Part shown: piece by piece, positions 52,148 through 61,759 of the stretch
Position numbering within the stretch: position 1 is the stretch's first letter
Layout of the letters: every line of letters starts with the position of its first letter
Assembly (NCBI GenBank): GCA_002437115.1
Contig: DJOD01000049.1
Coordinates: forward strand, 1 to 64,000
DNA from: Prevotella sp. UBA6447
GTDB lineage: Bacteria; Bacteroidota; Bacteroidia; Bacteroidales; Bacteroidaceae
Reading direction: 5' to 3'
Length of the DNA stretch: 64,000 nt
Translations under genes and position numbers: made by a program
Notes under the pieces: model-generated
Databases searched by the model: none
Seen by the model: the letters and a program-made list of their open reading frames with translations, nothing else
What the model was told of the DNA's origin: nothing

Positions 52148-53731
52148 TTATCGCATGGCGCGCTTCACGGTGACACGTGTGCCGTTGGCACGCGTGGTGG
52201 TGACGAGTACCACGCTGCCGGGCACGGGGCGCACGAGACGTTGGCCAGCGAGGTTGGCGTAGGTGGTCGTTCGCGCAGTGCCCGATTCCGTGGTCGAGTG
52301 GATGCCGTTGCTCACGAAGTTGTAGCGGGCGCGGTCGCTCACGTTGGTCACGCCGTCGACGGTGTAGGCACTCTCCACCTCCACATAGTTGGCGTGGAGG
52401 TCGTAGAAGCACACGACCTTGTAGCCTGGGTTGGAATAGAAGTCGTAGTTGTCGGCGAAGTTGTAGGGTATGTCGGTCATGTCGGTGTCAAGCTTCACAT
52501 AGGTGGATGGCTTGAAGGTGTAGGGCTCGCCTTCAACATAGAAGCGATAGACCAGCTTGTCGGCATTGATGTAGTTGCCGTCGATGTCATTTTGTGGCAC
52601 CTTCACATAGAACGTCGTGTTGGCCTCGTCGTATTGCAGAATCTCAGGTGTGGCGGGCTTGGCCGCGTGGTCGCCGGGATAGTAGGTGAGCGAGATGTTG
52701 TTCACGCCCGACTTGATGTTCTGTATGTTGTAGTCGGTCTCGCAGAGAGCCACCTCCTTGGGTTGAAGCGTGAGTGTGTGGCGGTCGGTGGACAGTTGGA
52801 ACACGAAGTTCTGCTTGAATTCGGCGTTGTAGTCGGCATCAAACACGATGGGCATCAAGCGGAAGTAGAAAAGGTCTGCGTCCTTGACGATCTGTCCTGC
52901 CTTGATGTGAACCTGCCCATCGTGCACACTTCCCTCATACACCTCGTCAGGAGAGGAGGCCGCAAGACCGGCAATGTAGCACTTGTCGCCGTCGAAGGCT
53001 ACCTTTGTGAGCCGTGTGGTGTTGCCTCCCTGCAAGTCGGAACCTTGGAGCACGTATGTGTCGGGGGTTACTCCCTCGGGAAAATTCCAGCGCACCAGCT
53101 CGCCCATGGGCATCAGCGAGAGGCCGTTGAACATGCCAAACGAAGAGAAGTAGCCATCTTCCTCTGAATCCTTATAAATGACGAGGTGGTCGGCCGCGTT
53201 GTCCTGCGTGATCTTGCCGTCGGCTCCGACGGTGAATGTCATTGCGCTTTCAAACTCAGTTACTGTGCCGTAATCGTCAAGATGCGCAATCTGGAGATAG
53301 AGCGTGTGGGCCTCGTTTTTCACAAGCACCTGGCCAGCCTTGATCGTGATCTTGTCGCCAGCGCGTGTTCCCTTTATCCAGCTTTCGCGTGAGCCCTTGG
53401 TCTCGCGGTTGCCGCCGGGCGTGAGGCTGTTGAACCATAGAGCCTGGCCATCGGGAGCGGTGCGGACGGTCACCTTGCCATTGGTGTAGCTGCTTTCCAT
53501 GAAGCCGTCGTTGTCGGTGTAGCTCATGATGTAGAGCTCGTCGGTTCCAATGGGGTCGTAGGTAGGTGCTGTGTCGCGCGGCACGTCGATGCTTTTCGCA
53601 AGCGTGCCTTTGGGCGCTTTCATCACTTGCTGAGTGCGCTTTGCTGCCTGTTGGCCCGTGAGGTGCAGGCTTTGTGCGGCCGCGTTGAGCGCGGCACAGA
53701 AGAGAATCATCAGAAGTAGAGTTTTCTTCAT
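52148..53731 (-). CDS. Secreted protein of unknown function
   Basis: A 527-residue protein from ATG 53731 (the longer open frame upstream overlaps prfC and is not used). Signal peptide KKTLLLMILFCAALNAAAQS. The mature part is rich in beta strands and aromatic residues, with no clear catalytic motif, and ends in the short NLAGQRLVRPVPGSVVLVTT tail found on other secreted proteins in this window and in Prevotella. A long AT-rich spacer separates it from prfC. Function unknown; the tail suggests export or cell-surface display. Confidence 0.7.
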   Translation of the reverse strand: MKKTLLLMILFCAALNAAAQSLHLTGQQAAKRTQQVMKAPKGTLAKSIDVPRDTAPTYDPIGTDELYIMSYTDNDGFMESSYTNGKVTVRTAPDGQALWFNSLTPGGNRETKGSRESWIKGTRAGDKITIKAGQVLVKNEAHTLYLQIAHLDDYGTVTEFESAMTFTVGADGKITQDNAADHLVIYKDSEEDGYFSSFGMFNGLSLMPMGELVRWNFPEGVTPDTYVLQGSDLQGGNTTRLTKVAFDGDKCYIAGLAASSPDEVYEGSVHDGQVHIKAGQIVKDADLFYFRLMPIVFDADYNAEFKQNFVFQLSTDRHTLTLQPKEVALCETDYNIQNIKSGVNNISLTYYPGDHAAKPATPEILQYDEANTTFYVKVPQNDIDGNYINADKLVYRFYVEGEPYTFKPSTYVKLDTDMTDIPYNFADNYDFYSNPGYKVVCFYDLHANYVEVESAYTVDGVTNVSDRARYNFVSNGIHSTTESGTARTTTYANLAGQRLVRPVPGSVVLVTTTRANGTRVTVKRAMR

Positions 53732-53838
53732 GTTGGAATAATTTTGTTTGTGGATGAATAAACTGATATGAGCGATAAAAAAAGTGGCGATGACATCGCC
53801 CTGTAAAAGTGATGCCACCGCCACGTATAGGTGGATGC

Positions 53839-55437
53839 TTAAAACTCGCTGGTGAAATGGAAGCGGATGTGGGTGAAGTCCTGTTGCGCCATGGACAAGA
53901 CGTAGCTCGAGTCGGCAAGGAACACGTCGCGACCCTCTATGTCTTTGGCCATGTACTGGTACTTGCGCTTCTTGAAATTGTCGAGCTCCGCAGCGTCGTC
54001 GCTCTCCACCCAACAAGCCTTGTAGAGGTGGACAGGCTCCCAGCGGCACTTGGCGTTGTACTCATGCTCCAGGCGATACTGGATAACCTCAAACTGAAGC
54101 TGTCCGACGGTTCCGATGATGCGACGGTTGTTGAACTGGTTGACGAACATCTGTGCCACGCCCTCGTTCATCAGTTGCTCGATACCTTTCTGAAACTGTT
54201 TGGTCTTCATCGGATCGTCGTTCTCGATATACTTGAACAGCTCAGGTGAGAACGACGGCAGGCCACGGAAATGGAGCTCTTCGCCCTCCGTCAGGGTGTC
54301 GCCAATCTTGAAGATGCCGTTGTCGGGCAGACCTACGATGTCGCCAGGGTAAGCCTCGTCGACCGTGCTCTTGCGTTGTGCCATAAACTGGGTAGGAGAC
54401 GAGAAACGAACCGTCTTGTCAAGCCGCACGTGCTTGTAGGGCGCATTGCGCACAAACCTGCCCGAGCAGACCTTGCAGAAGGCGATGCATGAACGGTGGT
54501 TGGGGTCTATGTTGGCCGTAATCTTGAAGACGAAGCCAGTGAACTTGCTTTCCGTGGGCTCCACGATACGTTCCTCGGCCTTTGTCGGGCGAGGACTTGG
54601 GGCAATCTCCACAAAGCAGTTGAGCAGTTCCTGCACGCCGAAGTTGTTGAGCGCTGAGCCGAAGAACACTGGAGCCACGTCGGCCTTGAGGTAATCGGCA
54701 GTGTCGAATGTGGGGTACACGCCATCGATGAGTTCCAGCTCTTCGCGCAGGCGTTGGGCTTCTTGCTCGCCGACGTGGTTGTCGAGGTCGGAACTGTTGA
54801 CATCCACAGCCACCTTCTCAGTGACGCGCTGCTTGTTGGGCGTGAAGAGGTTGAGCTGCTGTTCGTAGATGTTGTAGACCCCCTTGAACTTGGCACCTTG
54901 GCCGATAGGCCACGACAAGGGCCTGACGTGTATCTGCAACTCTTGCTCGAGCTCGTCGAGCAGGTCGAAGGGGTCGCGGCCCTCGCGGTCCATCTTGTTG
55001 ATGAAAATGATGACCGGCGTCTTGCGCATGCGGCATACCTCCATGAGCTTTCGCGTCTGCGCCTCCACACCTTTTGCCGAGTCGACCACGATGATGGCCG
55101 AGTCGACAGCCGTCAAGGTGCGGTAGGTGTCTTCTGCAAAATCTTGGTGTCCAGGCGTGTCGAGGATGTTGACCTTGTAGGGTTCTCCCTCCTGTCCCTC
55201 GGGCAGGTAGTCGAACTCCATGACAGATGTCGACACGGAAATTCCGCGTTGCTTCTCGATGTCCATCCAGTCGGACGTGGCCGTCTTTCGGATCTTGTTG
55301 TTTTTGACGGCTCCAGCCACCTGGATTTGTCCGCCAAAGAGCAAGAATTTCTCCGTGAGGGTGGTTTTACCGGCATCGGGGTGTGATATGATGGCGAAGG
55401 TGCGTCGCCGTTTGATTTCGTTTGCTATGGTAGCCAT
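53839..55437 (-). CDS. prfC: Peptide chain release factor 3
   Basis: A 532-residue translational GTPase: P-loop SHPDAGKTT (18-26), switch I region with RGISVSTSVM, G3 DTPGHQDF, G4 NKMDREG, and the RF3 domain II/III blocks with NDDPMKTKQFQKGIEQL, FEVIQYRLEHEYN. RF3 recycles RF1/RF2 from the ribosome after peptide release. Normal length. Minus-strand neighbour rfbD lies 21 nt upstream of its ATG, so they may be cotranscribed. Confidence 0.95.
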   Translation of the reverse strand: MATIANEIKRRRTFAIISHPDAGKTTLTEKFLLFGGQIQVAGAVKNNKIRKTATSDWMDIEKQRGISVSTSVMEFDYLPEGQEGEPYKVNILDTPGHQDFAEDTYRTLTAVDSAIIVVDSAKGVEAQTRKLMEVCRMRKTPVIIFINKMDREGRDPFDLLDELEQELQIHVRPLSWPIGQGAKFKGVYNIYEQQLNLFTPNKQRVTEKVAVDVNSSDLDNHVGEQEAQRLREELELIDGVYPTFDTADYLKADVAPVFFGSALNNFGVQELLNCFVEIAPSPRPTKAEERIVEPTESKFTGFVFKITANIDPNHRSCIAFCKVCSGRFVRNAPYKHVRLDKTVRFSSPTQFMAQRKSTVDEAYPGDIVGLPDNGIFKIGDTLTEGEELHFRGLPSFSPELFKYIENDDPMKTKQFQKGIEQLMNEGVAQMFVNQFNNRRIIGTVGQLQFEVIQYRLEHEYNAKCRWEPVHLYKACWVESDDAAELDNFKKRKYQYMAKDIEGRDVFLADSSYVLSMAQQDFTHIRFHFTSEF

Positions 55438-55458
55438 TTAGATGTTTGAGGGATGGAT

Positions 55459-56343
55459 TTATTGTTGTTTGAGCAGTGCTGCCACACATTTCTTGAGGCT
55501 GTCCTCCCAGTAGGGCACGCTCACGCCGAATGTTTCCTTGATCTTGGTCTTGTCGAGCACGCTGTAGGCAGGGCGTTTCACGGGCGAGGGAAACTCGTCG
55601 CTGTGGCAGGGCTCTATGTCGCAGGTCGTGTTTCCTGCCAGCTCAGCAATCTTTTTCGTGAAGTCGTACCACGACGTGACACCCTCGTTGGAAAAGTGGT
55701 AGATGCCCGTGTGTCCTGAGTACAGGCGCTTTTCCACGATGTCAAAAATGGCTTGTGCCAAGTCGCCGGCGTAGGTGGGCGTTCCCGTTTGGTCGAACAC
55801 CACCTTGAGCTTGGGCTTGGTGGCGGTGAGCTGCAACATGGTCTTCACAAAGTTGTGGCCAAATTCCGAATAGAGCCACGCCGTGCGGATGATGATGTGG
55901 TTGGCGCCAGTGGCCTCTATTTGCTGCTCTCCGTGGAGCTTGGTCAGTCCATAGACTCCCGTAGGTGTTCCCTTCTGGTCTTCACGGCACGGAGTGTTGT
56001 AGGGATCACCGCCAAAGACATAGTCGGTGCTGATGTGAACCAGCAGTCCGCCCACTTCCTTCATGGCCTGTGCCAGGTGGGCGGGAGCAGTGGCGTTGAG
56101 CGTTTCGACGATAGGTCCAGCCGTTTCAGCCTTGTCAACATTGGTCCACGCGGCACAGTTGATGATACACTGGACGTTATTTTCCTTGACGGCCTTGCGT
56201 ATGTCGTCGAGGTTGGTGATGTCGAGCTTTTGATAACCTTCACACACGTCGGTGAAGATGTAGTTGTCTTGTTTCGACTGTTTGCTGACCAGTTGCATTT
56301 CGTTTCCCAACTGGCCGTTGGCTCCTGTTACAAGTATGTTCAT
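55459..56343 (-). CDS. rfbD: dTDP-4-dehydrorhamnose reductase
   Basis: A 294-residue SDR enzyme: MNILVTGANGQLGNEM with the GxxGxxG nucleotide site, STDYVFGGD near the middle, and Y-x3-K in YGLTKLHGEQ. Final step of dTDP-L-rhamnose synthesis (NADPH-dependent reduction). The other rml genes are not in the window, so rhamnose synthesis is split across the genome or this enzyme acts with distant partners. It may supply the polysaccharide locus at the start of the window. Confidence 0.88.
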   Translation of the reverse strand: MNILVTGANGQLGNEMQLVSKQSKQDNYIFTDVCEGYQKLDITNLDDIRKAVKENNVQCIINCAAWTNVDKAETAGPIVETLNATAPAHLAQAMKEVGGLLVHISTDYVFGGDPYNTPCREDQKGTPTGVYGLTKLHGEQQIEATGANHIIIRTAWLYSEFGHNFVKTMLQLTATKPKLKVVFDQTGTPTYAGDLAQAIFDIVEKRLYSGHTGIYHFSNEGVTSWYDFTKKIAELAGNTTCDIEPCHSDEFPSPVKRPAYSVLDKTKIKETFGVSVPYWEDSLKKCVAALLKQQ

Positions 56344-56411
56344 GACTATTAGGGGTTAATTGTTGTGTAATGTCTTGTTTTCTTGTTATCCAGGTTTCCG
56401 AGATGGAACCC

Positions 56412-56960
56412 TTATTCGTCGCCGAAGTCGAGCCCTTCCGTGCGATCCTTGGCATAGTAGTCGCTCAGCATCCCCACAAAAGTGGTTATCTCCTTGATGG
56501 CACTTTCCGTTTCGGCCGACACCTCTTTCTGTTGCATGCGCAGCAACATGACGCCATAGAGGGCATCGAGGCAGGTCTCAATCTCGCTGATGTCCTTGTC
56601 GCCTTTGTTGCGGAGCTCCACGATGAACGGCAGCACCTTGTAATATTCAGCGTTGTAGAATGGGAATTTGCCTGACTGCAATAAGTGGTTGTGGAGCTCA
56701 GCCAAGTCTTGAAGCGTCACTTGGTTAATCTGCAAGTGGCCTTGCTCGCGTTTCCCCTCTTCGTTCATCATGCGTATGAGGTTGCCAAACCAGTCGGTCT
56801 CCTCATCCTTTTGGTCGTCTGTGTACTCAAACTTGCTGATGTATTCGCGCCGCAAGCGGCTGAGCGAACAGTCGTAGGCTCGTATGAGGTCTTCGATTTG
56901 CCACATGTAGAGCAGATACTCGGCAATCGACTTTTTGCGGATTTGTTGTGCTATGAACAT
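56412..56960 (-). CDS. DUF4924 family protein
   Basis: A 182-residue, helix-rich cytoplasmic protein matching the DUF4924 family of Bacteroidota: MFIAQQIRKKSIAEYLLYMWQ at the start, RREYISKF, TDWFGNLIRMMNEEG and FVGMLSDYYA near the end. Conserved and usually near rfbD-like housekeeping genes, but no function is known. Predicted soluble. 68 nt upstream of rfbD. Confidence 0.85.
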   Translation of the reverse strand: MFIAQQIRKKSIAEYLLYMWQIEDLIRAYDCSLSRLRREYISKFEYTDDQKDEETDWFGNLIRMMNEEGKREQGHLQINQVTLQDLAELHNHLLQSGKFPFYNAEYYKVLPFIVELRNKGDKDISEIETCLDALYGVMLLRMQQKEVSAETESAIKEITTFVGMLSDYYAKDRTEGLDFGDE

Positions 56961-57022
56961 TGTTGCTTTGTTTTTCGGATGACACGATGGGCGCAGTGTG
57001 ACACTGCCATCTGTGTTGGCGC

Positions 57023-57697
57023 CTAATAATGAAAGGCATAAAGGTTGAACACGGTGCCGATGAGCACCGCGACGGAGAAGAGGATGACGATGCTCCCAAT
57101 CACGCGGTTGATGATGAGAATGCCCGTCTCGTCAAACTTGTTGCCCACCTTGCAGACAATCCATGTTAGCCCATACCACCAGAGCAACGCCCCCACCACG
57201 ATGCTGGCGTACCCGGCAGCCATCTCCACGGGATGGTCGGGTATGACGAAGGCGAACTGTGCGAAAGCAGCCATGAAGAGGAAAATGATGAGCGGGTTGG
57301 AGAAGGTCACGAGGAAAGCCGTGATGCCATTGTGGAGCAGCGAGCCCTTCTTGTTCTGTGTCGCCTTGCCGACGTTGCGCGATGGCTTGCTCCGCCAGCA
57401 ATAGATGCCGAAGAGCATGAGCACGACGCTGCCTGATATCTGCAGCCAAAACTTGTTGGTGGGATTGGTGATGAGATCCATGACAAAGCTCATGCCCAAC
57501 CCCGTGAAAAGCGCATAGATGATGTCGCTCACGGCGGCACCAATCCCCGTCACAAAGCCATACCAACGCCCTTTCCTGAGTGTGCGTTGTATGCATAATA
57601 TGCCGACTGGCCCCATCGGCGCCGAGGCGATAATTCCGATGAGCACACCTTTGATAATCAGCTCAAAGAGGTCTATATGTATGGGGAATGGCATCAT
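57023..57697 (-). CDS. LysE family amino-acid exporter
   Basis: A 224-residue membrane protein with six hydrophobic segments. The first half shows the LysE/RhtB pattern: ASAPMGPVGILCIQRTLRKGRWYGFVTGIGAAVSDIIYALFTG; the second has a similar arrangement with GNKFDETGILIINRVIGSI. Predicted to export amino acids or related molecules. Two in-frame ATGs (57697 and 57694) lie 4-7 nt from the predicted transcription start. Confidence 0.87.
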   Translation of the reverse strand: MMPFPIHIDLFELIIKGVLIGIIASAPMGPVGILCIQRTLRKGRWYGFVTGIGAAVSDIIYALFTGLGMSFVMDLITNPTNKFWLQISGSVVLMLFGIYCWRSKPSRNVGKATQNKKGSLLHNGITAFLVTFSNPLIIFLFMAAFAQFAFVIPDHPVEMAAGYASIVVGALLWWYGLTWIVCKVGNKFDETGILIINRVIGSIVILFSVAVLIGTVFNLYAFHY

Positions 57698-57705
57698 TCA
57701 GTTTG

Positions 57706-57737
57706 CAAAGTTAAGTTTTTTTCTTGGATTGAGCAAA
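57706..57737 (-). promoter_or_regulatory. Bacteroidota-type promoter of the LysE gene (near-leaderless)
   Basis: On the minus strand: TTTG (57737-57734), 20-nt spacer, TAACTTTG (57713-57706). A full consensus match. Predicted start near 57701, only about 4 nt before ATG 57697. Confidence 0.75.
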
Positions 57738-57767
57738 TGTTTTTTGGGGATAGCTGAGCACGGGTGC

Positions 57768-59582
57768 TCACTCGGTGGAGAAGTCGGCCACGACGTTTCG
57801 GTAGGTGCGGTAGAGCCGTGTGCGCGTGATGTAGCCCTGCAACACGTTGTTGATGTCGACAACAGGCAACGCGCTGGCGTTGGTCGTGTCAAACTTCCGC
57901 ATCACGTCGGTCATGGGCTCGTTGCGGTAGAGAATGGTCGGCACGGGTGTCATGACTTGGCTGGCGCGCAACTTCTGGTAGAGCTCCGGGCGGAAGACGA
58001 TGTTGCGTATCTTGGTGATGTTGATTTCGCCGAGGAGGCGCCCGCCTTGGTCGAGTACTGGCAGGAAGTCGCTGTCGCTGTTGCTGAGCACGCTGACCAC
58101 GCGCCCCAATGGCATATCGGGGTTGACGCTGGTGCAGTCTTTCTCGATGATGGCCTCCATACTCATCAGCGTGAGCACGCTGCGGTCGGTGTGGTGGGTG
58201 ACGAGCTTGCCCTCGCGCGCCAGGCGCATGGCATAGATGCTGTGAGGCTCGAAGATGCTGATGACCATGACGCTGGTGACGCTCACTATGAGCAGTGGCA
58301 CGAAGAGCTGGTAGCCCCCCGTGATCTCGGCGATGAGGAAGATGCCCGTGAGGGGCGCGTGCATCACGCCGGCCATGACGCCGGCCATGCCGAGGAGCGT
58401 GAAGTTTTTCTCGGGTATGTAGACTCCTATCTGCTCCATGTTCCACAGGTGGGCGAAGAGGAATCCCGCGTAGCCGCCCACGAAGAGCGAAGGTGCGAAG
58501 GTGCCGCCGCATCCACCTGCCCCGTTTGTCGATGAGGTGGCCACAATCTTGGTCAGCAGCACCAAGGCCACGTAGACGACAAGCAGGTTAGAATGGCCAT
58601 AGAAGAGCGAGCCGTCCATCACCTGGTCCCAGTCGGCTTGCGTCTTTCCGTTGAGCAGGATGCCAAGACTGTCCCAGCCCTCGCCATAGAGCGACGGGAA
58701 GAAAAAGATGAGCGTGCTCAGCACCAGTCCGCCGAGCAACAGCTTGTGGTAAGGGTGCCGCCGCATCCGCGCGAAGATGCTCTCACACCAGTTCATGCCG
58801 CGCATGAAGTAGAGGCTCGTGAAGCCGCAGAACACCCCCAGCAGGACGGTAGCGGGAATGCGTTCCACGCTCCATGCTGAGTCGAGCGTGAAGGTGAACA
58901 TGGCCTTGTCGCCCACGAGCATGTAGCTTGTCACGTTGGCGGTGATGGTGGCGATGAGGATGGGCACGATGGAACCCATGGTCATGTCGATCATCAGCAC
59001 CTCCAGTGTGAACACCAGCCCGGCGATGGGAGCTTTGTAGATGCCTGCCACGGCGGCGGCGGCTCCGCAGCCCACAAGGAGCATGAGTTGCCGCTTGTCG
59101 AGCTTGAAGAGTTGCCCGAGATTGCTGCCGATGGCCGACCCCGTGAGCACGATAGGGGCTTCGGCACCCACCGATCCGCCGAAGCCAATGGTGATGGCCG
59201 AAGCCACTACCGATGTCCAGCAGTTGTGTCGCCTTAGCCGCGACCGCTTGGTGGATATGGCGTAGAGCACGCGCGTGATGCCATGTGATATGTTGTCGCG
59301 TACCACATATTTGATGAAGAGGGAGGTGAGCCAGATGCCCACCACGGGGAAGAGCAGGAAGAGCCAGTTGGGCGCGTGGGTGTCGAAGCCGTTTGTGAGC
59401 AGTTGCTGTATGAGGTGAATGATGGCATGCAGCAGATAGGCGGCCAGGGCGGCCAGGATGCCGATTACGAACGCCAGCACCTGCGTGGTCTGCTTGTCGG
59501 TGAGGTTGCGTTGCCTCCAAGCCACCAACTTGCCGAGCAGGGCGTTTGCCGTCGGGGGTGTTGCGGTCATGGAATGGGTCAT
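57768..59582 (-). CDS. ClC chloride channel/transporter with CBS domains
   Basis: A protein of 604 residues from ATG 59582, which overlaps the stop of the upstream Sua5/YrdC gene (ATGA); ATG 59570 is an alternative. About ten membrane segments carry the ClC signatures: GSVGAEAPIVLTG with the gating glutamate (E in GAEAP), GCGAAAAVAGIYKAPIAGLVFTLE, and NGAGGCGGTFAPSLFVGGYAG. The C-terminal 130 residues form two CBS domains (MSMEAIIEKD and MTPVPTILYRN regions). Predicted Cl-/H+ exchanger or channel. Confidence 0.92.
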   Translation of the reverse strand: MTHSMTATPPTANALLGKLVAWRQRNLTDKQTTQVLAFVIGILAALAAYLLHAIIHLIQQLLTNGFDTHAPNWLFLLFPVVGIWLTSLFIKYVVRDNISHGITRVLYAISTKRSRLRRHNCWTSVVASAITIGFGGSVGAEAPIVLTGSAIGSNLGQLFKLDKRQLMLLVGCGAAAAVAGIYKAPIAGLVFTLEVLMIDMTMGSIVPILIATITANVTSYMLVGDKAMFTFTLDSAWSVERIPATVLLGVFCGFTSLYFMRGMNWCESIFARMRRHPYHKLLLGGLVLSTLIFFFPSLYGEGWDSLGILLNGKTQADWDQVMDGSLFYGHSNLLVVYVALVLLTKIVATSSTNGAGGCGGTFAPSLFVGGYAGFLFAHLWNMEQIGVYIPEKNFTLLGMAGVMAGVMHAPLTGIFLIAEITGGYQLFVPLLIVSVTSVMVISIFEPHSIYAMRLAREGKLVTHHTDRSVLTLMSMEAIIEKDCTSVNPDMPLGRVVSVLSNSDSDFLPVLDQGGRLLGEINITKIRNIVFRPELYQKLRASQVMTPVPTILYRNEPMTDVMRKFDTTNASALPVVDINNVLQGYITRTRLYRTYRNVVADFSTE

Positions 59583-60148
59583 TTCCTGATGATGGTCACC
59601 TCCCCGTTGGCGCCGAGCTTCACGATGGAACTGGGCTTGTGTGGCTTGTGCTCTTGCCGGCGCGCGAAGCACACGTAGTCGGCTTGCTCCATCAGCTCAG
59701 GCGCGATGTCGCAGTAGTTTTGGGCGGCTGGTTGCCCACTGATGTTGACGCTGGTGGAGACCAGCGCTTTCTGGAAACGGTAGCAGAGCTCGTGTGAGAA
59801 TGGTTCCTTCGTGATGCGCAAGGCGATGCTTCCGTCGTCGGCTATGAGGTTGGGCGCCAGGTTGACGGCACCGTCGAGGATGACGGTCATGGGGTTGACG
59901 GCCGCGTCGAGCAAGTCCCAAGCCACGGGCGGCACTTGTTTGACGTAGCGTTGCAGGCGTGCGTCGCTGTCGACGAGGCAGATGAGTGCCTTCGAGTCAT
60001 CGCGTTGTTTCATCTTGTAAACCTTGGCTACGGCCTCGGCGTTGGTGGCGTCGCAGCCGATGCCCCACACGGTGTCAGTGGGGTAGAGAATGACGCCACC
60101 CTCACGGAGCACGCGGACGGCGTTGCGTATGTCTTCTTCTTGTGTCAT
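59579..60148 (-). CDS. Sua5/YciO/YrdC L-threonylcarbamoyladenylate synthase
   Basis: A 189-residue protein from ATG 60148 (the open frame continues upstream past a terminator and is not real there). The YrdC pattern: GVILYPTDTVWGIGCDATN (18-36), KVYKMKQRDDSKAL, MTVILDGA, ALRITKEPFSHELC and STSVNISGQP. It makes threonylcarbamoyl-AMP from threonine, bicarbonate and ATP for tRNA t6A37 modification. Its stop overlaps the ClC start by 4 nt, an arrangement that links translation of the two. Confidence 0.9.
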   Translation of the reverse strand: MTQEEDIRNAVRVLREGGVILYPTDTVWGIGCDATNAEAVAKVYKMKQRDDSKALICLVDSDARLQRYVKQVPPVAWDLLDAAVNPMTVILDGAVNLAPNLIADDGSIALRITKEPFSHELCYRFQKALVSTSVNISGQPAAQNYCDIAPELMEQADYVCFARRQEHKPHKPSSIVKLGANGEVTIIRK

Positions 60149-60213
60149 GTCTTTGAGTGTAATGATTCTAAGCAAAATTACTAATTCTTTGTGTCTCACC
60201 CAAATGTTTGGAC

Positions 60214-60251
60214 AAAAAAACGGCGCATCCCCCTCATTTCGGGATGCGCCG
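60214..60251 (-). terminator. Terminator of the NhaC transcript
   Basis: CGGCGCATCCC (60221-60231) pairs with GGGATGCGCCG (60241-60251) around a 9-nt loop. On the minus strand the hairpin is followed by seven T (60220-60214). It ends the transcript coming from NhaC, 32 nt after its stop. Confidence 0.88.
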
Positions 60252-60282
60252 CCTCTGTTTTTTCTCCTGCGCTTGCTTGCTG

Positions 60283-61740
60283 TCATATACCTGCCCCATC
60301 CTTTGGCCGCTTGAAGATCTTGTAGCCTGTGGCGGCCACGATGACGCTCATCAAGGGCGAGATGATATTGAAGAAGCAGTAAGGCAAGTAGGCAAAGGTC
60401 GGCACGCCCAGCACCGTGCTCTGCGTCATGCCACAGGTGTTCCACGGAACGAGCACTGATGTCACGGTGACCGCGTCCTCGGTGGTTCGACTGAGCAGTC
60501 GGCGCTCATACCCCTGCTCATCATAGACATCGCGAAACATGTTGCCCGTGAGCAAGATGCAGAGGTACTGGTCGGCGATGGCCACATTGAGCATCAGACC
60601 CGTGGTGGCCGTCGAGGCGACGAGCGATGTGCGTCCCTTCACCAGGTGGATGAAGAGGCGCGTGATGCCGCCCACCATACCCGACGCGGCCATGGTGCCA
60701 CCGAAACACATGGCGCAGATGATGAGCCAGATGGTGTCCATCATGCCACCCATGCCGCGCGTGGCCACCAGTGCGGCGAGCATGTCGTTGTCGGTGTGGA
60801 GGGCCGTGCTGCCATAGAGGCTCTTCATGGCTGCCGTGAAGGGCGATGGAGCGATTTCCGCAAGCACACTGGGCTGCCACACCAGGGCTGCCGCAACGGC
60901 CATGACCGACGACAGGAAGAGCGTGATGACAGGTGGCGTGCGGCGTGCGATGAGGACACCCGTGAGCACGGGCACCGCGAGCAGCCACGGAGTGATGTTG
61001 AACCGCTGGCTGATAGCCTCGGTGAAGATGTCGATTTCTTGCGAACTGCTGGTGTGGGCAAACAGGCCGCCGATTGCAAAGATGACGAGGGCCAGGCACA
61101 TCGACGGCACGGTGGTGATGAGCATGTAGCGGATATGCTTGAACAGTGGCACGCCCAGGCTGCCCGAGGCCAGCGTGGTAGTCTCTGACAGCGGCGAGAT
61201 CTTGTCGCCGAAGTAAGCCCCACTGATGATGGCGCCCGCCACCCATCCGTCGGCAAAGCCTTGTGCCCTGCCGATGCCCATGAGTGCGATGCCTATGGTG
61301 GCGATGGTGGTCCACGACGACCCCGTCATGACGCTCACCAAGGCACAGATGGCACACGTGGAGGCGAGGAAGATGTCAGGATGGATGATTTGCACGCCAT
61401 AGTAGACCAGCGCGGGCACCACGCCGCTCACCATCCACACGCCACCCAGCGCGCCGATGAGCAAGAGGATGACGAGGGCGCTCGACACGCTGGCCACATT
61501 CTTGGTGATGGCTTTCTCAAAACTGGCCCACGGCACGTTGAGATAGCCCATGCCGATGAGCACGCACAGGGCCGACACGGTGAGCAGCGTGATCTGCGAC
61601 GCACCACCCAGTGCGTCACTGCCAAAAGCCTTGATGGTGACCGTGAGCATGATCACGAGCACGGCGATGGGGGCCAGCGACAGCAGGGCCGACGGGCGGC
61701 GCTTCAGGGGCTCGCCTTTCTTGTTCCGGTTGTGTAACAT
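60283..61740 (-). CDS. nhaC: NhaC-type Na+/H+ antiporter
   Basis: A protein of 485 residues from ATG 61740 (an upstream extension to 61821 lies within the neighbouring gene). Twelve-segment membrane protein of the NhaC pattern: PSALLSLAPIAVLVIM, TGSSWTTIATIGIALMGIG, SGAYFGDKISPLSETTTLASG, ARRTPPVITLFLSSV, MCFGGTMAASGMVGGI and VPWNTCGMTQSTVLGVPTFAYLPYCFFN. Likely exchanges Na+ (possibly with a carboxylate substrate) for protons. Downstream of a small membrane protein gene, with a terminator after it. Confidence 0.9.
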   Translation of the reverse strand: MLHNRNKKGEPLKRRPSALLSLAPIAVLVIMLTVTIKAFGSDALGGASQITLLTVSALCVLIGMGYLNVPWASFEKAITKNVASVSSALVILLLIGALGGVWMVSGVVPALVYYGVQIIHPDIFLASTCAICALVSVMTGSSWTTIATIGIALMGIGRAQGFADGWVAGAIISGAYFGDKISPLSETTTLASGSLGVPLFKHIRYMLITTVPSMCLALVIFAIGGLFAHTSSSQEIDIFTEAISQRFNITPWLLAVPVLTGVLIARRTPPVITLFLSSVMAVAAALVWQPSVLAEIAPSPFTAAMKSLYGSTALHTDNDMLAALVATRGMGGMMDTIWLIICAMCFGGTMAASGMVGGITRLFIHLVKGRTSLVASTATTGLMLNVAIADQYLCILLTGNMFRDVYDEQGYERRLLSRTTEDAVTVTSVLVPWNTCGMTQSTVLGVPTFAYLPYCFFNIISPLMSVIVAATGYKIFKRPKDGAGI

Positions 61741-61759
61741 GGGACTTGGTGTTGCGTGG